Positions 1 to 11,215 of a stretch of 64,000 nt of DNA are shown here, piece after piece; position 1 is the stretch's first letter; each line of letters opens with the position of its first letter. The stretch spans positions 39,207,816 to 39,271,815 of the forward strand of contig CP154954.1 of NCBI GenBank assembly GCA_039621445.1. The letters are read 5' to 3'. A program made the translations under genes and the position numbers. The notes beneath the pieces are model-generated. The model did no database searches. It was not told the DNA's origin and saw only the letters and a program-made list of their open reading frames with translations. The stretch comes from Euglena gracilis. Its lineage: Eukaryota > Euglenida > Euglenophyceae > Euglenales.

Positions 1-834
1 TTGTCCGTCATTTTGTTTGCTTTGTCCATGCCCGGTGAAGAATCTGTGAAAGTTGAAGAAAGCTCGCCCAGCGGGGGGAGCATCCAGCTTGTGTTGAGTC
101 CCCCAGGGGGGAGACACTTGGCTTACATGAAGTCTTCCCAGCAGGGAGACCCGTTTTTTTGGCGAGTCCTCCCACGGGGGGGGGGGACACCAACCGATGA
201 AAGGGGCCTCTGGGGGGAAGGCAACTGTTTTCAGGGAGTCCTCCTAGTGGGGGGGGTCTTCCGGTGGTCAGTCCTCCCGGGGGGGGACACCAACCGAGGA
301 AAGGGCCTGAGGTGGCTGTGACCTTGACAACCCCAGGTGGTGCAGCTTGAGAAACAGCATTTGGTGGTTGTGAACTTCTGGGGAGGGAGTTCACCCATCC
401 TGGAGCAAGGTTGGCGTGCAACCATGGACCTGGGGTGGGCATCGAAGATTGTCGATGGGGCATTCTTGTGTGGTTGGTTCTGCAGCTCTTCCGAGTTGGA
501 TTGTATGTTGTGCCCATTTGGGGATCTTGTGTTGGGTGACGTGTAAAAGTTTGATTTGAAGTTCGGTTCAAACATGAAGTCCTTATTCCCCTGGAGGAGG
601 GGACCCTGCTGAGCTCAGGATGCAGAAAAGGTGAGGGCCGGACTTCAAAGGGTGCCAAGACTGGGGCTGGTGAATAGGGAGTCCCCACCCCGCCTGCTGA
701 AGCAGGTCGGAGTGAAAAGGGTGCGACCCCTCCAGTCCTTCAGTTTTACAATTTTTCCGGAGTTGGGATCTGTGATGTGCTCAAATTCGGTGGAGACTCG
801 GATTCAGAACCGAAGCACGCAAGGAATAAAGAAA
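1..834. repeat. G-rich degenerate tandem repeats, left edge
   Basis: The segment is built of short degenerate repeats around a core like CTCCCRGGGGGG followed by GACACCAACCGA (for example near 170-195 and 265-300). The same core returns at about 1320-1500. Long open frames exist on both strands here, but they are low-complexity products of the repeats, lack any recognisable domain, and are not called as genes. Confidence 0.6.
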
Positions 835-1257
835 CCTTCCTGGGGGAGGGGGTCCCGAGAGCACCCCCTGCCCGACCCAGTGGCCACCGGAATCAGAACC
901 CCCGGAGGACGATGGGGGGGGGCCATGCGGGAAGCAGGGCTGTGGGTGAAAACCCTAACGGCAGGTTTCGGGTTCACCTGTGAAAACCCCACCCTGTGAC
1001 CAGAATGGTGTGGTGAACGTGATGGCCTCCCTGGAGGGAGGCATCCGGCGAACCTTCCTGGTGAGGGGGTCCCGAGAGCACCCCCTGCCTGACCCAATGG
1101 CCAACGGAGTCAGAACCCCCGGAGGACGATGGGGGGGGAACCATGCGGGAAGCAGGGCTGTGGGTGAAAACCCTACCGGCAGGTTTCGGGTTCACCTGTG
1201 AAAGCCCCACCCTGTGAGCGGAATGGTGTGGTGAACGTGAACGGAGGCACCCGGCAA
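835..1257. repeat. Two tandem copies of a 218-bp unit
   Basis: The block starting CCTTCCTGG at 835 is repeated from 1053 with only a few substitutions. It includes the shared tracts GGTCCCGAGAGCACCCCC and GGCAGGTTTCGGGTTCACC, and a third copy starts and breaks off near 1257. The two units are adjacent, so this is a direct tandem duplication. No coding signal was recognised. Confidence 0.75.
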
Positions 1258-2739
1258 ACCTTTCCAGGCGGTGGGTCCTCGAATAATCAGGCTTTCCCAG
1301 CGAGGGATGCCGTTGGCATGTTGAGCCCTCCCAGGGGGGTGGAAATTTGATGAGAACGGTGCCTTCCTGGCGGTGGAGAATGTGGGCCCTCTCTGAGGTC
1401 CATCAAGGCCTCCCAGGGGGGGGGGGGCAGTTCCCGATGACCAGGCTTTCCCAGCGGGGGGATCGCCTGCAAGTGGAGACTTCTCTCCCAGCACTGGGGG
1501 GGGGACGTCCAGGAAGTGTCCAGGTGAAGGTGTCGGTGCTGCGGGCCAACATCAGGTTTCTTTTTTGGTGGAGTGGGGCAGGTTTCCGGTCTCCGCCTCC
1601 CTACGGTCGGTTGAGTGTAGAAGTTTCTGGGAGAAACTTTTTGAGTAGGGGGGTGTTGGGGGGTCCGGGAAACCTGCGGGAAGAACACCCACTCCGCTGA
1701 AGGGGGGGTGAGGCTTCCCGTGGTAAGTCCACTCAGCCAGCGAACAATGTGAAGAGTGAGGATAAGGGCAGGTCCTTGGGTGCCTCCTGCCGAGGCGGAA
1801 GAAATGTGCCTCTGGGCATCCCCACGGGGGGGTGATTCAAGGTCTGTCTGAGCGCTGAAAAGGGGAGTGTGTGTGCGAGGAGTCGCTATGACCGCACATA
1901 GCCCCTGCGCCTCCCGAAAGGTGAATGACCGTTTGTTTGCAAGCTTGTGCGAGCCAGTGTGTGATCCTGTGGTTGGTTAAACTGGCCTGTGATCTGTAAT
2001 GACAGGAGAGAAATATCTTTCCACTTTGGATTATTCTTCCAGGATGAAAGTTGGGTTCTCACATACGGAATAATGGCCAGATTCATTTTCCAGAGTGTGG
2101 GACCTGGCGGACAGGGCGCAGGAAGAGAGGAGGGAATGACGCCAAAGGTAGGGAGTGCCTTGGCATAGGCTCCTATCCTAATCTGTGGTCATTCCTAATC
2201 AGTAACCTTCCAATAACCCAGCCAGCACATGCATAAGTGTGAAAAGGGCAGTGGGCAGTATTGGGAGGTGGGAATTGGTATTGCGCATATTCTCATTGAG
2301 TTGCCCGCGTTCTGCACATTTGTTTTCATGTTCCACTTTCCACAGTGGGTTTCCCAGTTTTCCAAGTTTCTCAAACATGCAAGTTGTCAAGATTCTTGGA
2401 CTATGAAACATCATTGAAAGAAGTCAAGGAATTCAATCAAAGACACTGTCAGAAGTTGAAACTGTGGTAACATTCATTGGCTGAACGGTCACTCGTGAAC
2501 CTCCAACTCCTTTGTTTTGTTGGTTGCGAAGTCAGGTTGTTTTGCCTGTTTGTTTGGGTCTTGTTTTTCCAACACAGACCTTGAAATTATCCAGAAACAG
2601 TCTGGAAATGTTTCATCCGGGAGTGTCGGGGGTGTGGGGTCGGGAAGGAATCCAGAGGGCGGGGAATTTCCTCCCCCCCCCCCTGGACATGACAATGGGG
2701 TTGGGTAGGAATCAGGGACCTGAGCCCACCCTGGTTTTG
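1258..2739. other. No recognised gene; G-rich then ordinary intergenic DNA
   Basis: Up to about 1720 the sequence continues the CTCCCAGGGGGG-type repeats. From about 1720 to 2740 it is ordinary mixed-composition DNA with only short open frames that resemble nothing known to me. Confidence 0.5.
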
Positions 2740-2804
2740 CCCAAAGGGAACCTCAAGAAGATCCTGAAGGGATTCCAGTTTGGGTTGGATCCCCTGAAAC
2801 TGAG

Positions 2805-3131
2805 GTGGGAAATAAAGATCCTACGCCGCCGGAGGTCAGTCCCGGGTTCCCCCCCGGGGGGGCGGACGCGGGGTGGGCCTCTCGCGTTAACATCCCCTGC
2901 CTATATTTCAAGCCCCGTTCCAGATTACCTGAAACGGACGACTTTGTGGTCGATAAGACAATAGACCACAAGGTCGACAGGGGTGTGCACTACTGGAAAG
3001 TTCGCTGGAAAGGGTATGGGCCAGAGGAGGACACTTGGGAGCCAGCATCCAGTTTTGTTGGATATATCCAGCAGGATTGGAAGCTGTGGAACAACCGCAA
3101 TAACATAGACATAAACATAAACACTTTCTGA
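2805..3131 (+). pseudogene. Orphan chromodomain, probable end of a retroelement polyprotein
   Basis: The open frame has no ATG start (it begins at GTG) and encodes about 108 residues. Residues 46-95 form a textbook chromodomain: DDFVVDKTIDH, then WKVRWKGY, then EEDTWEP. The aromatic-cage positions are filled by F47, W68 and Y71, so histone-tail binding is plausible. Chromodomains of this type sit at the C-terminus of chromovirus integrases and target integration to marked chromatin, and here the frame also ends soon after the domain. No integrase core is visible upstream, so the copy is truncated at its 5' side or broken by frameshifts. It lies just outside the palindrome, whose left end is 65 bp downstream. 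It differs in sequence from the chromodomain of the Ty3 element inside the arms, so it is a separate family. A host chromodomain gene fragment cannot be excluded. Confidence 0.7.
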
Positions 3132-3300
3132 AACGATTTCGTTTTGGAGAATGTGTGTGTTTTATGTGAATGTTTCGCGTTTATACCCCCCGGGGCAAAT
3201 GCAGTCGCCGGCAGTTGGTTTTGTAGGAAATTTCCTGTTGCGTGGTCAGATTTGACTGGCCATGCGCCCTGCCCAAACTTGACTGGTCAGCGGCCCCCTC

Positions 3301-4660
3301 CTTCCACACCCTCCCCATGGGTTTTCCTGGAATGCCCATGGACCCAACCCCAAGTGCCTTTGGCACACCCAAACTGGGTGGATGGGTTTGCCTGGCAAGG
3401 AAACCTGCCAGCCCTATTTTCCCCAGTGGGCTATAATATACTATACACCCATAAGCCAGCGCAGAATAAATGAAACCATTTTGCGCGTTTTGGGCTTTTG
3501 GGTCACCCTTTCCCCCCGCCCCTTTTGAGTGGACCCCTGTGCGACGGAAAGGGCCCCTGTGTATGCGCCAGGGTGCACCTCCAACAGTCCAGGTCTGTGT
3601 CCGAAATCCCTGTGGCCAGAATGCCTGGTCCAAAGGGAAATCGGGCATAGCCCTGGGAGGGAGATGTGTACCAGGCGTATGCTTCTGTCCCCTTCCGTTG
3701 AGGAAGTTAGGATGGAAGCAGATCCTATTAGGATCTCCTGATGGTTGCCCCTTCTCTCTCTACAGGTGGTATTCTTCTTATACCTTTTCCCTCCTTTTCC
3801 TTGGACCGGACTTGGATTTCCAGTCCGTCCTCCCCACATTGCTCCGTGCTTTGCTTCTTGGGAAGTGGGAAAAGGGTTTTCACTGTTACTCTGATTTTCA
3901 GTCCCCAAGTAGGTGCGACAAGGCGAAAGCGAAGGCTTTTGGTGAAGGGGAATTGGGAATCAGACGTACCCAGGTTTGACTTGTTAGGGGCACACTCATT
4001 CCACACCCTCCCGGGTTTTCCTGGAATGCCCATCGAACCAACCCCACGTGCCTTGGCCACACCTAACCTGGGTGGAGGGTTTGCGTGGCAAGGAAACCTG
4101 CCAGCCCCGCTTTCCCCATTGGGCTATAATATACTATACAACAATAAGCCCCAGCAAAGTAGGTGAAACCATTTTGCGCGTTTTGGGATTTAGGGTCTTC
4201 CTCCTTTCTGCCCCCTCCCTGAGTAGTCCCCTGTGCGACGGAAAGGGCCCCAGTGGATGGGCAAGGTTGCACCTCCCACAGACAAGGTCTGTGTCTGAAA
4301 TCCCTGTGGCCAGACTGCCTGGTCCAAAGGGGAAATCGGGCATAGCCCTGGGAGGGCATATGTACCAGACGTATGCTTCTGTTCACTTCCGTTGAGGAAG
4401 TTAGGATGGAAGCAGACCCTATTAGGATTTCCTAATGGGTGCCCCTTCTCTCTCCATAGGTGGTATTCTTTATTCTGTTTTGTCTTTCCTTTTCTTCGGA
4501 CCGGACTTGGATATCTACTCCGTCCTTCCTGCATTGCTCCGTGCTTTGTTCTTGGGAAGTAGGAAAAGAGTTTTCACTGTTACTCTGATTTTCAGTTTCC
4601 AAATAGGTGCGACAAGGCGAAAGCGAAGGCTTTTTGGAAACATGAATTGAAGACCAGACG
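3301..4660 (+). repeat. Two tandem 0.7-kb units (about 3301-3997 and 3998-4660)
   Basis: Both units run through the same landmarks in the same order. These are a CCACACCCTCC start, GGGCTATAATATACTATACA, TTTTGCGCGTTTTGGG, CTGTGCGACGGAAAGGGCCC, TTCCGTTGAGGAAGTTAGGA, a TCTCTCYMYAGGTGGTATTCTT tract, and GGTGCGACAAGGCGAAAGCG. Two pyrimidine-rich tracts followed by AG look like 3' splice sites, and an AATAAA occurs at about 3468, but no matching exon is recognised. The pair is conserved in the other arm at about 56455-57835. It could be a solo LTR pair or an unknown repeat family. Confidence 0.65.
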
Positions 4661-4879
4661 TATACTGATTGCCCCATGTCCCACGAGAGTGCTGACACAA
4701 TTCTCCACTCGCTCGAAGCTTGTTCCCTTGCAGCCGCGGACCTAGTTCTCAGGGCTGGTGGCGGTACGCCAGGCAACGCAATCTCCTCCCAACTTTCAAT
4801 GACGGGCCGTTGAAGGTACAACCTGGCGCGCTCAGCGACCTTGCGGCCAACCTGTGCCCTATGGTCTTTCCCACCGCGC

Positions 4880-5572
4880 TTTAGTGGGCAAAGCTCTGCC
4901 GTTTGAAATGCCTAAAGATGATGCAGGGACCCCAGTCAGCACTTGCATTTAAGTTGCGGAGGAGGGTGATGTAGGTGCACGTGACTCGCACAACGGCACC
5001 ACAGGGGACGTGGACCAGCGTCGGCACGCTGTCCAGTTCAAAAAAAAGGTGACAAGGTTGCTCCGCCATGTGTGAATGCACCCGGGGGGAACCTGACCAA
5101 TCGCCGCCGAGGAGTGCCTCGGACGCCTTGTAGCCAAGGTATTCATGCACCTCCAAGCCATCACGCAGACCCTCAAAGACCTCAGTCCTATGCAAAGCGG
5201 AGTATGGGTAGCCTCACCGCAATTGGCGTGCATCAGATGACTGATGACCTCTTCCGCAAGAATGAGGATCGACGGGGCCTTTTAAAAATAGACCTAAGCA
5301 ACGCGTTCAACAGCCTCCTCCGCAGTTCCGCATTAGACAGTGTCCGTCCGAGACGTCCTGCTGCGATGTCATGGGTCGAGACTTGCTACAGCCAACATTC
5401 CCATCTATTTTGTGGCAAGAAAATGCTCACTTCGGCCAGAGTCGCCCAACACGGAGACCCGTGTGGCCCAGCTCTGTTGGCCTGGGGACTGCAAAATGTC
5501 CTGGAAGAGCTGTCTGCAAACGTCGAACGGCAGGGATGTTACTTGGATGACGGCCGTCTCCCGGGTTCGCCG
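4880..5572 (+). pseudogene. LINE-type reverse transcriptase, N-terminal half (broken)
   Basis: This is a non-LTR retrotransposon RT that would copy element RNA at a nicked target. In the frame from 5072 the palm motifs are clear: motif A is KIDLSNAFN (about residues 72-80), motif B is HGDPCGPALL (127-136), and motif C is YLDD (157-160). Upstream, in another frame at about 5090-5210, PIAAEECLGRLVAK matches the conserved block that precedes the palm in this LINE group, so at least one frameshift separates them. Shortly after YLDD the coding sequence stops making sense at about 5572 and resumes at about 8411, because a 2.8-kb insertion splits it. The counterpart in the other arm is at about 55540-56435 on the minus strand. 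Both copies are non-functional. Confidence 0.8.
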
Positions 5573-8410
5573 CTTGTGTGGATGGGTCCTCGGCTCAGTG
5601 TGTTGGGACAGCCCTTGTCCAATGACACTTGGGGTGACAAACTTCTTGCCCAGGCCAACCTGTAATGTGCAATGCTGGACAGTCTCCTAATGACGAATTG
5701 GGCTTTTCCACTGGGAGTTTCTCACTGAATCACTGGAGTTTCCAAAAGTCTTTCTCACAGCAGGGGAACAAAGATTGAAGATCTTTGCCAATGCCCTTGA
5801 TCAATCAAGTCCAAGCAAACTGATACACTGTTTGCCATAGGCCAATAAAATAAAGAATTATGCAAAGAAATCCCATATTAAGATTTTGGTCTGAGAACCT
5901 TTTTTCTGGCAATGCCTAATTCAGAGATTACAGGAAATTGATCGTAAAAAGACTGTCCGCCACCCCCCCCCCCTTCATGAACAATTGCTGCGCAGTTGCC
6001 CAGGCATTCAGAGCACAGCGGACAGACGAGCCAGTTAGCCCCTCGCAGAACATGGAGAGGAGACAGAAACACGCAGAAGACGAAGACGGAGAAAACGATC
6101 AAACCGTGATATTTACTGCCGCGGAACACCACCATCACACAGCACGACATCAACGTCATTGGACAAGGGCTGTCCTAACGCACTGAGCCGAGGCCCCAAC
6201 CACACACAAACTGGTATGAGCTTTGTCCAGTTCAAACGATCCTGTTGGGCCACGAAGGGGATTGACGCTGAGATTGCGATCTGGTGGAGTGACATAACAT
6301 TGTCATTGGCGGACCAGTGAAGACAGCATGTCGTTGTCACTGAAGTGGAGATGGTGATGAGCCGTGAGGCACGTACAACAGAATCGAGCTCCGGTAGATC
6401 ACCCAGATGAGCCGTGAGGCACGTTCTGGAGAGAAAGATGGTGGTCATTTGGTGCCTTGGACAGCCCAGTTGTTGGCATTGCCATGGGTTGGGGGTTAAC
6501 CTATGAAATCCTCTGCCGTTTCGATTTGGCATTGATGTGACACTTGGGTGACAATCTTCTGGCCCAGGCCAACCTGTAATGTGCAATGCTGGACAGCATC
6601 CTATTGCTAACTTGGGCTTTTCCACTGGCAATTTTTGAGTGCCCACTCTTGGCCTGGACCCAGTGTCTCACTTTTGACTTTTCTGGCATTGAACTTTTCA
6701 AAACTTCCAGCACAGCACAAGCAAAGACAGGACTTCTTTGAGGTTCAATCAGTGACCCACGCAATCAGTGTAAGCATTTTGCTCCCTACAGAACAATTGG
6801 CATTCTTCAATGGCTTTGCAATCTTGAATTAGGAATTGCAGACTTGGCGAATCCTACACCACCTTCCTACAGAACATTCCTTGGAATGTCAGTCGGCATT
6901 CGCAGGTCAAATTTGCCAATTCGAAATTCTAACCTCGCCCTGATGTGCCCGAATTGTCACCCCCCCCCTAGGCAGTCATCCCTGGGCCCTGGGGGGGGGG
7001 GCCAACAAAAAATGTAACCTGGAGGGAATTCGGGCAATCACGAAAAGGGGAGTCTGATTTTTGTGCCCAGAAATGGGCAGCCAAAAAACGGGACTATGGG
7101 AAAAAATCTGGGCAAGGCGGAAAATCTTCAGCTCCAAATGTCTTTATCCACTGGTCAGTTACGTGCCCTGCCGTACTTCTGTGCCCATGCGGGCAAAACA
7201 GAGTACCCCCCTTCTTTGTGTCCTGACCCTTCCCCAACTGGGCAATTACATCCACCCCTTTGGTGCATCCCCTGTTAAGGGGAAATCTGGGCAAATCAAA
7301 AGGGGAAGGCCAAAAAGCAAAGTGCCCTACAGAGCAAATATCTACAAATGGTGGCTGGGCAATCACAAACCAAACCAGGAAAATGCTTACACTTGAATTG
7401 CAATGAAATCCCAGCAAACACACGAGTTTAACGCACAGGGAATGGCTTCAGCGGCTCCTCCTTCTTCCCCTTCTTACATTGTAATCTCCTGATTCATCTT
7501 TCCTTGGATGTCTCTTTTTGTTTCACCTTGTCTTCAGATTGATTGTCTTCTTCTTCAGCAGCTTGCAGAGCAAATTCCACTCTTGGAATGATTGTAATCA
7601 CCTCCACTTCAGCCGCCTGAACACCAACATGTACAGATGAGATTGCCATGGCAGGGCTCTTCTGCTGCTGCAGAACTTCCAAAGCCCTGAAAACATACTC
7701 CTGCGACACAGGATGTACATGGTGATCAGCTTCACCTTCAGCCATAGTTCCTGGACAGCAGTGGACCCCAATCCGTAAACATCTGCAGCTGCTGGATTGC
7801 ATCTTCTGTACCCATTCTGTCATGGATGTGGTCCATCTTCCCAGTCCATGCTGCAGCATCTTCCTGGAAACTTCCTCAATGACATCTGGGCTGACCAAGC
7901 CCGGGAGCTGACTGATTGTACAGGGTATACACTGATTGTTCGAGTGCCCACTCTTGGCCTGGACCCAGTGTCTCACTTTTGACTTTTCTGGCATTGAACT
8001 TTTCAAAACTTCCAGCACAGCACAAGCAAAGACAGGACTTCTTTGAGGTTCAATCAGTGACCCACGCAATCAGTGTAAGCATTTTGCTCCCTACAAAACA
8101 ATTGGCATTTTTCAATGGCGTTGCAATCTTGAATTACGAATTGCAGACTTTGCGAATCATACAAATTTCCCACTGCATCACTGGTGTTTCCAAAATCTTT
8201 CGCACAGCAGGGGAAGAAATCCTGAAGACCTTTGCCAATGCCCTTGATCAAGTCCAAGCAAACTGATACACTATTTGCTAGAGGCTGCCAATGAAATACA
8301 GAATTATACACAGAATTCCCAGATTAAGATTTTGGTCTGAACCCTTTTTTCCGGCATTGCATAATTCAGAGATTCCAGGAGATTGATTGTGAAAAGGCTG
8401 TCCGCCACAC
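5573..8410. repeat. 2.8-kb repeat-rich insertion splitting the LINE
   Basis: The insertion is made of nested copies. A 217-bp direct repeat lies at 6637-6853 and 7942-8158 with a constant offset of 1305 and no indels. A 240-bp repeat lies at 5721-5963 and 8169-8408. A shorter block CCAGGCCAACCTGTAATGTG recurs at about 5650 and 6563. The segment 5573-5632 recurs inverted at about 6138-6208. No transposase is seen. It looks like a cluster of non-autonomous fold-back or MITE-like elements that inserted into one another and into the LINE. The other arm carries the same cluster at about 52640-55540, so it predates the inverted duplication. Confidence 0.6.
7494..8069 (-). CDS. Uncharacterised ORF inside the repeat cluster
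   Basis: A 191-residue open frame, conserved in the other arm at 52987-53499 on the plus strand, where a stop truncates it slightly. Its first about 43 residues are encoded by the 217-bp repeat and also appear in the open frame at 6501-6764. The middle (LVSPDVIEEVSRKMLQHG) and the acidic, lysine-rich C-terminus match no family I recognise. Conservation between arms only reflects the young duplication, so this may be an accidental frame in a transposable element. Confidence 0.25.
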   Translation of the reverse strand: MRGSLIEPQRSPVFACAVLEVLKSSMPEKSKVRHWVQAKSGHSNNQCIPCTISQLPGLVSPDVIEEVSRKMLQHGLGRWTTSMTEWVQKMQSSSCRCLRIGVHCCPGTMAEGEADHHVHPVSQEYVFRALEVLQQQKSPAMAISSVHVGVQAAEVEVITIIPRVEFALQAAEEEDNQSEDKVKQKETSKER

Positions 8411-9525
8411 ACGCGATGCAGCTCCTCACGGCCCTTTCCACACCGTCCATGAAGCGGGAAAAAGCGGATTGGCGGTGAACCTTGCTAAGTGCAATCTGTT
8501 GGGCCCTGCCTTCACCTCAAATTGTGGAAGTACCTCGCAGACAGAAAACTTCGCCAAGTACCCATCGTGCCGCTTCTCAAGGATTCTGGCCTCAAAGTTC
8601 TCGGGATCCCACTCTGGCTTCCGGAAGGCGATACATTTGCCCGGCAGATTTGGAGTAAACGTGTGAACAGTGTTATGGAGGCATGCCAATCTCTTTCCAA
8701 GCTACCACAGGCGCATCTTCAATTCACTATTCTCCGATATTGCCTCACCTCTAGAAAAGTAAACGACCTTCTGCGAGCAGCCACAAACACCCAGGGTCCC
8801 CTGGAGTGTGCAGCATTCAGCACAATCCTACGGAACTGCTTTTGAAGGACTGCTTGGTGTCCCGTGCACACCACAACAACGGGAGCAAATCTGCCTACCA
8901 ATTCGCTTGGGAGGCCTTGCCCTTTCATACACCAGCCCCATCCGCTTGAATGTTCGAATTGCTGGCTGAATTGCTGACATCGTTGACTACTTTCGCCGCG
9001 GGCCAAAGACATTGGGAATACCATCAGCTTTCCCCCGTGCTCCTGCAGACACCCTGGATTGTTTGCGAGCCGCTTTCACCATCCTCGGAACCACACTACC
9101 CCTTCCACAATGGCTGGGGGACTTGTCTCTTATCCAAAAAACTTAGAGCCCCCACACCTCAGAAACCGGTCAACTTTCCACTGCGCGGCAAGCGTAGCTA
9201 ACCCAAGAATTACCTGCACAGGATCAAATTCGGTTTGCAAGCAAATGCCAGCCCCACATAATGGCGTGGGTTGCAGCAACACAAAGCACCGCCAAACGCA
9301 CGCTCTTGCCTTCTGTGGAACTCGGCCGTCTCCTTCAGTGGAACATTGGCATATGCAGTTGAGCGACGTTGCTTCACCAAAGGCTTGCACTGCCCAAAAT
9401 GCTAGGGGATTGTGAATGTCACGGGTCATCACCTTTTGTGCTGCAAATTCAACAAAAAAACGAGCAACGGGCGGATGACAACATTCGCCCCGGCGATCTG
9501 TTTTTTCCGCGATTGGACAGTGCCT
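8411..9525 (+). pseudogene. LINE-type reverse transcriptase, C-terminal half (broken)
   Basis: This resumes the LINE interrupted at 5572. LAVNLAKCNLLGPAF (about 8465-8515) corresponds to the RT segment just after the YLDD motif. The next frame (8489-8845) reads VLGIPLW, RQIWSKRVN, LPQAHLQFTILRYCL and LLRAATNTQGPLE, the usual thumb region of algal and protist LINEs. LPIRLGGLAL follows at about 8900, and RADDNIRPGDLFFPRLDS at about 9470-9525 is the conserved tail block that follows the thumb in this group. At least three frameshifts separate these pieces. The other arm keeps a clean 125-residue stretch of the same region at 52210-52587. Confidence 0.75.
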
Positions 9526-9529
9526 ATCG

Positions 9530-9700
9530 ACCCCCCCCCCGTTGTTCTAGCAGGGCTCTGAGGAGGGTGGACATCAGTGTGCGGCCTTCCTGGACTAGTC
9601 ACCTGAAGCAGTCAATCAAGAAGGCATTGAGGCGCCGCCCCCACCTTGCACAGGCAGCATCATATTTCCGGTGTTTTTCGGCGTCTTGCCTCTCCGGCCA
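9530..9700 (-). pseudogene. Inverted LINE tail fragment
   Basis: On the minus strand this reads KYDAACARWGRRLNAFLIDCF, then after a break TLMSTLLRALLEQRG. These match the terminal blocks of the same LINE group (compare the plus-strand tails at 30448-30760 and 31880-32430). It abuts, in opposite orientation, the plus-strand LINE block that ends near 9525, so the LINE is folded back on itself. It is mirrored in the other arm at about 51370-51530. Between 9720 and 9995 I see nothing. Confidence 0.6.
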
Positions 9701-10000
9701 GGCTTACAGCTAGGTGGTTCGTCCAAGAGGTGGCAACAACGCTAAACAGAAGCAGAGGCTGGCAAGGCCTCTCTCTGACACTAGCCAAAGATACATAAAA
9801 ACAACTTGTGTGTTGCTTTTACACTGAAGAATCCACAAGTGCCGACACCTTTTTCACAGGCTCTCGCTCTCCCTACTCAAGCTAAATGGACACCCCACTC
9901 CAAACTCTGCAAACAACGGCAAGCACGCCGCAACGGCGGGCAACAAACCTGAAACCTCAGCGCCAACACCGTTGTCCCAACAGAATACAATCCAATACAA

Positions 10001-10232
10001 GTTTTCTGGGTGTCTCTTTGGGGTAACTTTTTCTTCCTTTTCCCTCTTATCCTTGATATTTGAATGCAATGAACTTGCCAGATTGGTATGGATGAAGTGT
10101 TCAGGCTTGGAACCACCTGCAAAGGAGGCAGTCCCATTTATAATTGAAATTAGGATCTTCCGCAAAGCAGAAGATCCCGCGCTTGGTCTTTTTGGCCCCG
10201 CCTGGCGCCACCCCCTGGGGCCGCCGCCAACA
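10001..10232 (-). repeat. 3' LTR of the small LTR element
   Basis: 232 bp, aligned without indels to 12221-12452 at a constant offset of 2220, with 7 mismatches counted by eye (about 3%). In element orientation it begins TGTTGGCGGCGG and ends CCCAGAAAAC. The TG start is canonical, while the AC end departs from the usual CA. Confidence 0.85.
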
Positions 10233-10560
10233 CTTCCCTCCCGGACCGCTTGCGTACCGCCTCCGCCAATACGAGGCGGCCCCAGGGAAGTGTTCGGGCC
10301 CCTTGGCCCCCGAAGCCTTCCGCTTCGGGGGGGGGGGACTCGGCCCTCGGCCCGTGTGGGCCCGAGGCCTTGGGTTTTTGGGCCCCGAGGTCTTCGACCT
10401 CGGGAAGGGGGGGTGTGGGGGGGGCTCGGCCCCCGTGGGCCCGAGGCCTTGGGTTTTTGGGCCCCGAGGTCTTCGACCTTGGGGGGGGGGGGGTTGTGGT
10501 GGGTGGTGTGGGGGGGTGGTGGCTTGGCGGTGTTTTTTTGGGAAGTAACATAGGGCGAAT
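10233..10560. repeat. GC-rich hairpin repeats before the 3' LTR
   Basis: Several perfect hairpins follow one another: CCGCCTC/GAGGCGG near 10258-10280, CCCCGAAGC/GCTTCGGGG near 10308-10330, and CCCGAGGTC/GACCTCGGG near 10384-10406. The block GGCCCGAGGCCTTGGGTTTT recurs about 80 bp apart (about 10359 and 10439). This corresponds to the 3' untranslated region of the minus-strand element. It is mirrored at about 50570-50830. Confidence 0.65.
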
Positions 10561-10622
10561 TCTGAGTCTGGGGTTAAGATCGTGGTCCAGGGTCCGCACA
10601 TCCAACAATGTCCAGGTAGCGA

Positions 10623-11215
10623 ATGATGAATGGGGGGGGCAGGTAACATTGGAAGTTCACACCGCCACTCCCGAATCAAGATCCCAGGGCCACAATTCCA
10701 TCATCCAGGAGGGGGCAGGTAACATGATGTTCACACTGCCACACACACACACCTGTTATTCATCCAAATCTGCCTCCAAACCGCATCGAATCGAAGACAT
10801 GGGGCAGTCAACGCAAAGTCCACACCACCTCACTTTGTTATCCATTCTGCAGATTTGATCCAATTCCACTGAATTGAAAATGCGGGGCAAGCAACCCTCA
10901 GGTCCACACCGCCACACTTCAACAAACCCAACGACTCATCTTCGGCGACGGGCAGCCAAATCGCCCTGAGCACCTCCCCCCAGGGGTGACGGGCCGTCGG
11001 TCCGCCCAGAGCATCCGACGACAATCGACCTCCAACACCTGGATTTTTCAGACATTCTTTCTGTGCTGACGCAGGCCATTTCGTGCACCATTGAAAGATA
11101 TGCTAAATCCTTCAATTTCTGATCGGGGATCTTGGACACTGGCTTCACAGAGGAGGGGGATCAGACTGGGAGGGGAGGGCAGGCAACACTCGGTCCACAC
11201 CGCCTCATTCCCACG
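10623..11215. repeat. Degenerate 75-90 bp tandem repeats in the LTR-element interior
   Basis: The core GGGGCAGGTAACA followed by GTTCACACCGCCAC recurs at about 10640-10669, 10715-10740, 10800-10830, 10885-10914 and, after a gap, 11178-11204. Spacing of the first four is about 75-87 bp. It lies between the coding part and the 3' LTR and is mirrored in the right arm at about 49850-50440. Confidence 0.6.

Noticed and set aside
8-688. A 226-codon minus-strand frame at the left edge
   Set aside because: It reads through G-rich tandem repeats; the product is a proline/glycine repeat with no domain and no homologous frame elsewhere in the window.
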